A stretch of DNA of 43,277 nucleotides from NCBI GenBank assembly GCA_900543035.1, contig UQPV01000018.1, positions 1 to 43,277 of the forward strand, given 5' to 3'. The translations under genes and the position numbers were made by a program. Shown one piece after another: positions 1-7,351 of this stretch. The notes beneath the pieces are model-generated. The model was not told the DNA's origin, searched no databases, and saw nothing but the letters and a program-made list of their open reading frames with translations. Every line of letters begins with the position of its first letter. Positions within the stretch are counted from its first letter, which is position 1. The stretch comes from an uncultured Solobacterium sp. (lineage in GTDB: Bacteria > Bacillota_I > Bacilli_A > Erysipelotrichales > Erysipelotrichaceae).

Positions 1-172
1 GAAAGACTGACGACTTATCCCGTGAGGTCTTGTGGACGGTGGAATCCCGATATCTTTAAAAGCAGTGACGGTACCCATTGGTCGAAAAAGGTCTGCCACA
101 AGAAGTCAGCTCTGGTCATAGTAGTGAGGAAGTCCCTGTAAATGGGGATGAAGCGAAGGAACGGATAATTCA
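1..172 (+). mobile_element. Group II intron fragment (domain I-III part, truncated)
   Basis: The stretch has the same order of conserved blocks as the internal RNA of the complete intron at 5208-7125: a CCCGTGAGGTCTTGT block near 19-33, then AAGAAGTCAGC near 100-110, GTAGTGAGGAAGTC near 120-133 and TGTAAATGGGGATG near 137-150. It is clearly diverged from that copy, so it is not a recent duplicate. No reverse transcriptase follows: after about 172 the similarity stops and GNAT coding sequence begins on the opposite strand. The 5' end lies outside the window. I read it as a dead remnant whose 3' part was lost by deletion. Confidence 0.7.
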
Positions 173-174
173 AA

Positions 175-258
175 GTGTTGAATCACTTGATCGATCCATG
201 CTTTGTTCATCTCGATAAAAGCTTCTTTGAATTTAGGATCATAACCAACGATCTGCAT
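175..258 (-). pseudogene. GNAT-type acetyltransferase, N-terminal fragment
   Basis: Reading the minus strand from the ATG at 258, about 28 codons encode MQIVGYDPKFKEAF followed by IEMNKAWIDQ. This resembles the start of small GNAT N-acetyltransferases, where an Asn-Lys-x-Trp-Ile segment follows the first helix. An AGG lies about 8 bases ahead of the ATG. The frame then runs into intron RNA sequence (below about 175) and the acetyl-CoA binding core is absent, so the gene is broken. An in-frame upstream ATG exists at 309. The family call rests on a short stretch and is tentative. Confidence 0.45.
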
Positions 259-453
259 GATCAATACCTGTCTTTCTTGCATTCGGACAATTGTGCCCAT
301 TATATGCATTCAGCCACTGATATATCGCTGAATCTATAACAAACGACGATTTGAAGCAGAAAAGAGGATCATATAGAAAACTGATCAGAAAGCTGCAGAT
401 CAATTGCAATGTTGATCAGCTGGCGAATTATTTCCATATATCTCCAATTTGTA

Positions 454-462
454 TGTTATAAT
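454..462 (+). promoter_or_regulatory. Extended -10 promoter of the beta-helix surface protein gene
   Basis: TGT followed by TATAAT at 457-462 is a perfect extended -10 element; no good -35 is seen. The flanking bases TGTATGTTATAATA recur exactly ahead of the second surface gene at 7163-7176. Transcription should start near 469, giving a leader of about 180 bases. Confidence 0.7.
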
Positions 463-474
463 ATGACATAAGGA

Positions 475-488
475 TGTAATGGCTTACA
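475..488 (+). promoter_or_regulatory. Operator-like palindrome TGTAA-N4-TTACA
   Basis: TGTAATGGCTTACA is an inverted repeat just behind the -10 element, where a bound repressor would block initiation. It matches a cre consensus (TGWNANCGNTNWCA) except for G in place of the central C. The same element, followed by the same TTCGTG, occurs at 7188-7201. The likely ligand is a LacI/GalR-family regulator, by inference. Confidence 0.55.
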
Positions 489-532
489 TTCGTGCCGAAA
501 ATACAGATGTGAAGAGAGGAGGACGATCGGTT

Positions 533-655
533 GTGTACACATCTGTGGGAGCGATCCTGTTTGACCGGATGTGCTGTGCCGGAATGAGATTTTCGGGAGA
601 ATACAGCAGGAAGGAGAAGTTCCCGCGTGAAAACAAGGGAGAGAAAAGAAGATGA
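533..655 (+). CDS. Possible 40-codon leader peptide ahead of the beta-helix protein
   Basis: A GTG at 533 lies 10 bases behind a strong AGGAGG (517-522), which is itself 130 bases upstream of the main gene and otherwise unexplained. The frame stays open to a TGA at 653-655 that overlaps the ATG of the next gene (ATGA). The peptide begins MYTSVGAILF and ends KGEKRR. It resembles no family I know. A hairpin CAGATGTG/CACATCTG (504-511 with 537-544) spans its start. It may be real and translationally coupled, or chance; the main gene also has its own GGGAGAG. Confidence 0.3.
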   Translation: MYTSVGAILFDRMCCAGMRFSGEYSRKEKFPRENKGEKRR

Positions 656-3600
656 AAAATAGTTCAAAGCGATTGATGAAAGGCCTGCTGGCTGTGATGC
701 TCATCTGTTCATCATTCTGGCTGCCAGTTGAGACCAAGGCGGCGGATGGAACGACGCAGGCAGATTCGCAGACCGTGACCAAGATACAGGCAGAGGATGC
801 TCAGCTCAGTCTGCCATCAGGATCTGATATGAGCTCTGCTTTTGTATTTGAGCAGGAGCCTGCTTCTGATGAGGGAGGTCATATCAAGACCTCAGTGCTT
901 GGCGCAAGCGTTACGCTTGAGTTTGAGGGAACCGGCATTCGCTTTTATACGAAGAAAGGCAATGGCGCAGGGCAGCTGTCTGTTTCTGTAGATGGCGAAG
1001 AGCCGCAGACAGTGGATGAATACATCGATAGCACGACTGCGCAGTTTAAAGTGAAGGTATACGAGGATCTGGAGCTCAGTGCGGACAATGAGGCACATAC
1101 GATCGTCCTCACCACGCTGGATGGCGACAGGACAAACTTCAATTTTGATTATTTTGAAGTGATCGCAGATCAAGAGGAAGAGCCTGATCCGGATCTTGAA
1201 GAAACTGTGACCACGGTACAGGCCGAAGATGACGAGTATGTCACGCTTGATCCAGCGCTTGGCTCTTCGATGAGTGACAGCTTTGTCAAAGAAGCAGAGC
1301 CGAATTCAAACGGCGGCGCGCATATCAAGACTTCGGTGATCGGCGCAACGCTTACGCTTCGTTTCGAAGGAACAGGCGTACGGTTTTATACGAAAAAAGG
1401 CAATGGAGCTGGAAAGCTTTCCGTTACGCTTGATGGTGAAGATCTGGGAGAGATCGATGAATATATCGACAGCACCTCTGCCCAGTTCCAGGAAATGGTC
1501 TTTGCGCGCGAGGGAATCAGCGTAAATAATGAAGAGCATACGCTGGTATTGACCACAGTAGACGGGGAACGGACCAATTTTAATTTTGACTGCTTTGACA
1601 TCATTTCCCTGGAAAAAAAGGATACCTATATCCCTTCTCCAGGAAATACGACATATTATCTGGACTCCACAGCAGCTGTGGGCGGTGATGGACTGTCAGA
1701 AGGAAGTGCGTTTGATTCCCTGGATGACATCAACCAGATCGAGTTCGCGCCGGGCGACCGTATCCTGATCAAGGCCGGATCATCTTTCCTTGGTCAGCTG
1801 TATCCAAAAGGAAGCGGAAGCGCTGAAGCGCCGGTCATCATCGATATGTATGGCGAAGGTGAAAAACCGCTCATCGATGGCAACGGCCGGTATTCAGACG
1901 CGCCATCCGTTCACGATGACGGACCGTTCGGTGAAGCAGGGTCTGCCGTCTATCTCTGCAACCAGCAGTATTGGGAGATCAATAACCTGCGCGTGCGCAA
2001 CTGGAGCGATGACAATCAGGACAAAGAGCGCAGCGGCATCCGTGTGGAAGCATACGGCGGCGGAACATATCATCACATTTATATCCGCAACTGCGAGATC
2101 AGCGATATCCGCGGCTATAATGGTCAAGATTCCATCTGGGATGTCGTGCCGGAAAATGGCGGAACGACGTTCTATGGCGCAAGGACCACGCATCGCACCG
2201 GCGGCATCAACATCGTCAGCTACACGAAGCGAGATACTTCCGGCGGCCTGGGCACGGCTGGCGCGATCCTCGACGATCAGCCGACGATCTTTGATGATGT
2301 ACTGATCGAAGACAACACGATCGAAAACTGCCATGCCAACGGCATTACCACGCACAATGTCCGCGGTGAACTGGATGACAAGGCTTATCGTCACACCCAT
2401 GTGGTCATCCGCGGCAATGAGATCCGCAACGTGCAGCGCGCAGGCATCGTTCCGCTGTATACCTCCGGCGCGCTGGTCGAGCATAATCTGGTCGATACAT
2501 TCCAGCAGACGTATGCCGGTTATGGCTGCGGCATCTGGTGTGACCGCGCGGATGGCATGCTCTTCCAGTACAATGAAGTCTGCAACGGACGCAATACGAT
2601 GGATGGCATGGCATTCAACCTGGATGACATGACGGAAAACGGCATCATCCAGTACAACTATACGCATAATAATGTCGGCGGCGGCATCATGCTGCATGTC
2701 AGGACCAATTCGTATAACCGCAACAACATCGTCCGCTATAATCTGAGTGTCAATGACACACAGGGCTATGCCGCGCATCAGGCCATCGTGGTCTGTGTCG
2801 GCGAGGATGCCAACACCAAGATCGAGAATGCCAAGGTGTACAACAACACATTCATCAACAACAATGTCGTGCATCCGGTCTATCAGGGAGATGAGATCTT
2901 ATTTGAAAACAATATCTTCTATCTGCCAAATGAGGGCATGTCCGCGCGGAATGACGCCTATGTCGTCGGCGCGAACACGACTTTCCGAAACAATGTGTTT
3001 GCCGGATCACATCCTGCCAGCGAACCATCGGGCAATGGCAATGTTTCTGTCAGTGAGTCCCCGGTAGCCGGCACATTCTATGGATCTGAATCGCTGGATG
3101 AAGCGCTGGACATGGCTAAGCTGCGTCATGGCAGCGCGGCTTTAGGCATCGGTGATGATACATTGATCACACAGGATGGAGTGGAAACAGATGTTTATGG
3201 CAATCCTGCAGGAGGAGAACAGGTCAATGCTGGAATCTATAACGGCGAATCGGTAGATCCGCTTCCGGATGCCGGAGATCCAGGAACAAACCCAGACCTG
3301 GATGAAGAACCTGATGAAGATGAATACCGTGTAGAATATGTCGAAGCAGAGAGCGAGTCCGTAGAGAAGAGCCCAGGCTATGTCCTGGTGGAAGGCAGCG
3401 GCTCTCAGGGACATGCGAACTCACATATTTATTACTCCAATACTGGTACATGGGTGGAATACACGTTTACTGGCAAGGCAATTTCGGTCTACTCCAAGAC
3501 TGGCCCTGGTGCGGGAACCATCGATATCCTTTTAGATGGCGAACAAGTCGGTGTGGATGATCAGTACACTGCGGCACAGACCTTCAATAAACGCGCATAT

Positions 3601-5160
3601 ACCAAGGTATTTGAAGAAGAAGGCACGCATACGATCCGCCTGGAAAACAACGGGCTGAAGAATCCGTCTGCGACTGGTAATTCCTTCAATCTGGACTGCT
3701 TCAAGATCTTCCATGAAAAGGAAGATAATGCCGATCTGCGATCCATTCGTTATCAGATAGGAAATGGAGAAGCGATGACGATCGAAGGCTTCGACCCGAC
3801 GATCACAGAATATGACGTGACGCTTCCGGCCGGAACCTATGGAGAGATCCGTCTCATCGCAGAGGCAGAGAGCACGCTGGCTGATATCCAGGCCGATCCG
3901 GTAACCATTGAAAACGGCAAGGCAGAAGGCGTGATCACGGTGACTGCGGAAAACGGCACGGAAAAAACATATCGGATCCACTTCACCGTGGAGAGCTCAT
4001 CTGATTCCATTGCCAGCGATGCGGCAATCGATGCATTGAGAAACATGGTGGACAAGGCCGTTGCACTTGGCTCTGAGGATGATGCGCTGAACGCGGCGAT
4101 CGAATCTGCGCAGGCCGTGCTTGCCAAGGAAGAGCCGACTTCTGCGGAAGTTGTCACTGCATTGCTCGATCTGAGCGAAGCGATGCAGGCATTGAACACA
4201 AGCGAAAGCATCGATGCGCTGAGAGCCGATGTTCAGGCGACGATCGATTTCATCAACGAGAATATCCTGGCCAACGTGGACGGCATTCGCCCGGGCAAGG
4301 TGGACGCACTGGAAGCAGCTGTAGAGGCAGCGCAGAAACTTGTCGATGATCCGGAAGCGAGCGCAGACGAGCTGAAGGCAGCGAACAGAGCGATGACCAA
4401 GGCAGCCCAGGAGCTGTGGGAGATCGTCTCCAAGGCAGAGCTGAACGCCTTGATCGAAGCCGCAAACGGTTACCTTGATGGAAACTATACCGAAGAAAGC
4501 CTTGCGGCACTGCAGACAGCAATCACCGCAGCACAGGCCGTGGCAGCCAATGAAGATGCGACAACGACTGAGGTAACAGAGGCCATCACGAACCTGGCAA
4601 ACGCGATCGCAGGACTGGAAACCATTCAGCTGGATACGAGCGCGCTCGAACATGAGATCGAGCTCGTGAGCGAGATGATCGCCAATATCGGCAACTATGT
4701 GCCTTCCACGGTAGAAGGACTGGCAGACAAGCTGGATGATGCACAGAACGTGCTGGAGAACGCAGCGACCCAGGACGAGATCGACGCAGCGACCAAGACG
4801 CTGCGTGAAGCACGCCTGAACGCGAGAACGAAGGCAGACACGAGCGCTCTGGAAGAGCTGATCGAGTATATCAACAGCCTTGACCTGCGCGCCTACACGA
4901 CGGAAAGCGCACAGGCCCTCATCCAGGAACTCGCACGTGCAGAGAATCTGACCAACGATCCGGAGATCACGCAGGAAGAAGTGGACGACATGGTCAAGGA
5001 TCTGCAGGCATCGGTAGATGAGCTGGTCGAGGTCAACAACAGCACAAATGCTGAGGAGTCGACAAGCACGGCGGCGATGAACATGACGAACGCGATGTTC
5101 GCCCTGATGCTCGCAGCCGGCGCAGCGGCAGCTGCGGCATATCGCAGAAAGAAACAATAA
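652..5160 (+). CDS. Large cell-surface beta-helix carbohydrate-active protein with three CBM-like modules
   Basis: This 1502-residue protein is predicted to be exported and anchored, acting on glycans outside the cell. Residues 1-31 form a Sec signal peptide. Two homologous galactose-binding-like modules follow (about 43-172 and 185-318), each with an RFYTKKGNGAG motif and ending in TNFNFD. A right-handed parallel beta-helix (about 334-885) starts with YYLDSTAAVGGDG and carries many short Asn-rich turns. A third module of the same type spans about 892-1020, then a cadherin-like beta-sandwich (1026-1113), FIVAR-like helical repeats (about 1121-1464) and a C-terminal hydrophobic segment ending YRRKKQ. 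No LPXTG is present. Beta-helix folds of this kind include lyases and families such as GH136 and GH141; the two neighbouring GH20 enzymes make a glycosidase plausible, but I cannot assign a family. The start is ATG with GGGAGAG 10 bases upstream; an in-frame stop at 628 excludes a longer form. Confidence 0.85.
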   Translation: MKNSSKRLMKGLLAVMLICSSFWLPVETKAADGTTQADSQTVTKIQAEDAQLSLPSGSDMSSAFVFEQEPASDEGGHIKTSVLGASVTLEFEGTGIRFYTKKGNGAGQLSVSVDGEEPQTVDEYIDSTTAQFKVKVYEDLELSADNEAHTIVLTTLDGDRTNFNFDYFEVIADQEEEPDPDLEETVTTVQAEDDEYVTLDPALGSSMSDSFVKEAEPNSNGGAHIKTSVIGATLTLRFEGTGVRFYTKKGNGAGKLSVTLDGEDLGEIDEYIDSTSAQFQEMVFAREGISVNNEEHTLVLTTVDGERTNFNFDCFDIISLEKKDTYIPSPGNTTYYLDSTAAVGGDGLSEGSAFDSLDDINQIEFAPGDRILIKAGSSFLGQLYPKGSGSAEAPVIIDMYGEGEKPLIDGNGRYSDAPSVHDDGPFGEAGSAVYLCNQQYWEINNLRVRNWSDDNQDKERSGIRVEAYGGGTYHHIYIRNCEISDIRGYNGQDSIWDVVPENGGTTFYGARTTHRTGGINIVSYTKRDTSGGLGTAGAILDDQPTIFDDVLIEDNTIENCHANGITTHNVRGELDDKAYRHTHVVIRGNEIRNVQRAGIVPLYTSGALVEHNLVDTFQQTYAGYGCGIWCDRADGMLFQYNEVCNGRNTMDGMAFNLDDMTENGIIQYNYTHNNVGGGIMLHVRTNSYNRNNIVRYNLSVNDTQGYAAHQAIVVCVGEDANTKIENAKVYNNTFINNNVVHPVYQGDEILFENNIFYLPNEGMSARNDAYVVGANTTFRNNVFAGSHPASEPSGNGNVSVSESPVAGTFYGSESLDEALDMAKLRHGSAALGIGDDTLITQDGVETDVYGNPAGGEQVNAGIYNGESVDPLPDAGDPGTNPDLDEEPDEDEYRVEYVEAESESVEKSPGYVLVEGSGSQGHANSHIYYSNTGTWVEYTFTGKAISVYSKTGPGAGTIDILLDGEQVGVDDQYTAAQTFNKRAYTKVFEEEGTHTIRLENNGLKNPSATGNSFNLDCFKIFHEKEDNADLRSIRYQIGNGEAMTIEGFDPTITEYDVTLPAGTYGEIRLIAEAESTLADIQADPVTIENGKAEGVITVTAENGTEKTYRIHFTVESSSDSIASDAAIDALRNMVDKAVALGSEDDALNAAIESAQAVLAKEEPTSAEVVTALLDLSEAMQALNTSESIDALRADVQATIDFINENILANVDGIRPGKVDALEAAVEAAQKLVDDPEASADELKAANRAMTKAAQELWEIVSKAELNALIEAANGYLDGNYTEESLAALQTAITAAQAVAANEDATTTEVTEAITNLANAIAGLETIQLDTSALEHEIELVSEMIANIGNYVPSTVEGLADKLDDAQNVLENAATQDEIDAATKTLREARLNARTKADTSALEELIEYINSLDLRAYTTESAQALIQELARAENLTNDPEITQEEVDDMVKDLQASVDELVEVNNSTNAEESTSTAAMNMTNAMFALMLAAGAAAAAAYRRKKQ

Positions 5161-5172
5161 TTCATGATCGAC

Positions 5173-5207
5173 AAGAGGCAGACGTTTCGCGCGTACTGCC
5201 TCTTTTT
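5173..5207 (+). terminator. Rho-independent terminator of the beta-helix gene
   Basis: AAGAGGCAG (5173-5181) pairs perfectly with CTGCCTCTT (5196-5204) and is followed by a T run. The run ends exactly at the first base of the group II intron. The stem resembles the terminator of the second surface gene (12730-12761). Confidence 0.85.
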
Positions 5208-5710
5208 GTGTGCCGGGCATGGGGCACAACTAGGTGGTGAAAGACCACTGTGGGGGCGTTCATCGCAACCGCCAACCACTAGCCAGAGCCAAGGGTGTCC
5301 ATCGTGAGGTGGAATCTGAAGGAAGGCCGAGGCAAACCTCTGTACCGAGGAACACGAACCAAATCAGGCTTGCGATGATGATAAGTGTGCAAAACAACAC
5401 GAAGTCAGATAGAGTTGCGGATGAGCATCGTAAGTAAATTTGGCGGGTCCGGGCTACCACACGGTCCAGGACGAAGATAGAGGGAAAGTGGTGTCACCTT
5501 ACCCCGGGAGGTCTTGTCAGCGGTGAGAGCCGTAGTAACAACGAATGGCAAGAAGTCAGCCGAGGTCGTAGTAGCGAAGAAGTCTCTGTAATGGGGATGG
5601 AGCAAAGGACCGAACAAATCTATCAGTTATTAAAGTGGCATTTGATTCTGACATGCGAAAACAAGGACAACGAGTAAACTAGGGCCACGAGTAAACAGGA
5701 ACGGAGGAAA

Positions 5711-7048
5711 GTGGAAGTCAGCATGTTGGATAGCGAAGAAATGGAGATGACGGACATGAAAACTGAGAAAAGTTTGCTGGAGGATATGCTCAGCGAAGAA
5801 AATCTGAGCCGGGCATATCAGCAGGTCGTGAGAAACAAGGGTGCTGAAGGAGTGGATGGTATGAAATATACCGAACTCAAGGACTACCTGAAGGAACACG
5901 GCGATGAAATCAAAGAACAGATCCGGAGCCGGAAGTACAAGCCAAGTCCGGTGCGAAGAGTAGAGATACCGAAAGAAAGCGGTGGGACAAGGTGTCTGGG
6001 GATCCCGACGGTGGTGGATAGATTTATCCAGCAGGCCATCGCGCAGGTGCTGACACCGATCTATGAGCCGCTGTTTAGTGAGAACAGCTATGGCTTTCGC
6101 CCGAACAGATGTTGTGAGATGGCGATACAAAAAGTATTGGAATACATGAACGACGGCTTTCAATGGGTAGTAGATATCGATATAGAAAAGTTCTTTGATC
6201 ACGTCAACCATGACAAACTGATCACGCTCGTGATGAAGCATGTAAAAGACGGAGAGATCGTGTCGCTGATACGAAAATATCTGAAGAGCGGAATCATGAT
6301 GGACGATGAGTATAAGGAGTCGGTCATCGGATTTGCGCAGGGCGGGAATTTGTCGCCGCTGCTTAGCAACATCATGTTAAATGAGCTGGATAAGGAACTG
6401 GAAGCCAGAGGATTGAACTATGCCAGGTACGCAGATGATTGTCTCATCCTGGTGGGAAGCCAAAAAGCGGCGGACAGGGTCATGAAGAATGTTTCCAAAT
6501 TTATAGAGAAGAAGCTTGGGCTAAAGGTCAACATGACGAAGAGCAAGGTGACGAAGCCGAATGAGATCAAGTATCTAGGATTCGGATTTTTCCGGGACAG
6601 CAGGAGCAAGCTGTGGAAGGCCAAACCACATCAGAAATCAGTGGAGAAGCTGAAGAAGAAGCTGAAGCAGCTGACGAGCCGAAGCTGGGGCGTAGAAATG
6701 GACCATCGGCTAAGGCGGATCGAGCAGGTGCTGAGAGGATGGGTCAATTATTTTAGGATTGGCAAATTCAAGGAGATCTGCGGAAGGATCGATAGAAATC
6801 TGAGATACCGGCTAAGGATGTGCATTTGGAAACAGTGGAAGACGGTAGGAAGAAGGTACAAAGCGCTCAGGCAGTTAGGGATGGAGAAAGAAACAGCATG
6901 GAAATGGGCGAACAGCCGAAAAGGATATGCACGTGTGGCATCTTCACCGATACTGACGTACACGGTCACGAACGAGAGACTAGCAAAAAGAGGTCTGGCA
7001 TCAATGACAGACCTCTATCAGAAAATCAATAAAACATGTTTAGCATAG
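5711..7048 (+). CDS. ltrA: Group II intron reverse transcriptase/maturase
   Basis: The 445-residue protein helps its intron RNA fold and splice and copies it into target DNA. Reverse transcriptase blocks are seen in order: VRRVEIPKESGG near 76-87, LGIPTVVDRFIQQA, the YGFRPNR motif, DIDIEKFFDHVNHD, and the catalytic YADD at 240-243 (Asp242, Asp243). A maturase (X) region with RGWVNYFRI follows, and the C-terminal WKQWKTVGRRYKALRQLG and ANSRKGYAR segments are typical of the group IIC class. No HNH endonuclease domain is present. The usual PQGG motif reads AQGG here (GFAQGGNLSPLL). I kept the GTG at 5711, close behind GGAGG; starts at 5723 or 5756 are possible. The gene lies inside intron domain IV. 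Confidence 0.9.
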   Translation: MEVSMLDSEEMEMTDMKTEKSLLEDMLSEENLSRAYQQVVRNKGAEGVDGMKYTELKDYLKEHGDEIKEQIRSRKYKPSPVRRVEIPKESGGTRCLGIPTVVDRFIQQAIAQVLTPIYEPLFSENSYGFRPNRCCEMAIQKVLEYMNDGFQWVVDIDIEKFFDHVNHDKLITLVMKHVKDGEIVSLIRKYLKSGIMMDDEYKESVIGFAQGGNLSPLLSNIMLNELDKELEARGLNYARYADDCLILVGSQKAADRVMKNVSKFIEKKLGLKVNMTKSKVTKPNEIKYLGFGFFRDSRSKLWKAKPHQKSVEKLKKKLKQLTSRSWGVEMDHRLRRIEQVLRGWVNYFRIGKFKEICGRIDRNLRYRLRMCIWKQWKTVGRRYKALRQLGMEKETAWKWANSRKGYARVASSPILTYTVTNERLAKRGLASMTDLYQKINKTCLA

Positions 7049-7052
7049 ATTT

Positions 7053-7125
7053 GAACCGCCGTATACGGTCCCGTATGTACGGTGGTGTGAGAGGACGGAG
7101 ATATAGCTATCTCCTCCTACTCGAT
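7053..7125 (+). other. Group II intron domains V and VI
   Basis: Domain V is a hairpin of about 34 bases (ACCGCCGTA with TACGGTGGT). It is followed by GTGTGAGAGG and a domain VI stem (GGAGATA with TATCTCC) close to the 3' splice site. These are the catalytic core and branch-point domains of the intron, and both look undamaged. Confidence 0.75.
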
Positions 7126-7167
7126 TTGCAAAGATAAGCAGGAAAGGCGCGCTGGACAGGTGGTGTA

Positions 7168-7176
7168 TGTTATAAT
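7168..7176 (+). promoter_or_regulatory. Extended -10 promoter of the first GH20 gene
   Basis: TGT plus TATAAT (7171-7176) forms an extended -10 with no convincing -35. It matches the promoter at 454-462 including its upstream TGTA. It lies 42 bases behind the intron, so the intron did not destroy it. Confidence 0.7.
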
Positions 7177-7187
7177 AAGAACAAGAG

Positions 7188-7201
7188 TGTAAAGGCTTAC
7201 A
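7188..7201 (+). promoter_or_regulatory. Operator-like palindrome TGTAA-N4-TTACA, second copy
   Basis: TGTAAAGGCTTACA lies centred about 18 bases behind the -10 hexamer, nearly the same spacing as at 475-488 (about 19). It is followed by the same TTCGTG. It is probably the target of one repressor for both surface genes. Confidence 0.55.
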
Positions 7202-7246
7202 TTCGTGGGACGAGGAACGACGCGAAAGGGAAGGTGAAGAGTGAGA

Positions 7247-7351
7247 ATGACGCATATGGAGGAGCTGGACACGATGCGTGCAGGCTTGTTTCTCAGCAAT
7301 GTCCAGCAGAAAGGAACACCTGCAGATCTATGCAGGTTCAAAAAGAGATGA
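7247..7351 (+). CDS. Possible 34-codon leader peptide ahead of the first GH20 protein
   Basis: An ATG at 7247, preceded by AAGGTGA (7231-7237), opens a frame that ends in a TGA at 7349-7351. That stop overlaps the ATG of the GH20 gene (ATGA at 7348-7351). The peptide starts MTHMEELDTMRAG and ends CRFKKR; no family is recognised. An 8-bp stem (GCTGGACA near 7264 with TGTCCAGC near 7299) lies inside it. The GH20 gene lacks a good ribosome site of its own, so coupling would explain its translation. The GH20 frame is also open upstream to a GTG at 7234, so a longer GH20 product is the competing reading. Confidence 0.3.
   Translation: MTHMEELDTMRAGLFLSNVQQKGTPADLCRFKKR

Larger units (their letters stand above)
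5208..7125 (+). mobile_element. Complete group IIC intron (about 1.9 kb) inserted behind a terminator
   Basis: The element begins with the canonical GTGTG (5208-5212) and ends with a domain VI stem and CTACTCGAT at about 7125. Domain V is at 7053-7086, where ACCGCCGTA pairs with TACGGTGGT. The RNA part (5208-5710) precedes a single reverse transcriptase/maturase gene that lacks an endonuclease domain. Insertion directly after the U-tract of an intrinsic terminator, in the direction of transcription, is the known habit of group IIC introns. Both ends and the open frame look intact, so it may be active. Confidence 0.88.

Noticed and set aside
392..425. Interrupted inverted repeat AGCTG-ATCAA around 392-422
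   Set aside because: It has no T-tract and no gene end nearby and lies just upstream of the promoter. It is too weak to call a terminator or operator.
1894..2874. Open frame of 326 codons on the minus strand under the beta-helix
   Set aside because: It is antisense to the Asn/Gly-rich beta-helix turns, with no ribosome site. The product is an Ile/Asp/Ala-rich shadow.
3997..5229. Open frame of 410 codons on the minus strand over the helical repeats of the first surface protein
   Set aside because: The repeat region has biased codons (GCx, GAx) that leave antisense frames open. The product is Cys/Arg-rich and repeats with the coding strand repeats, with no start signals. The same holds for 16984-17982 minus.
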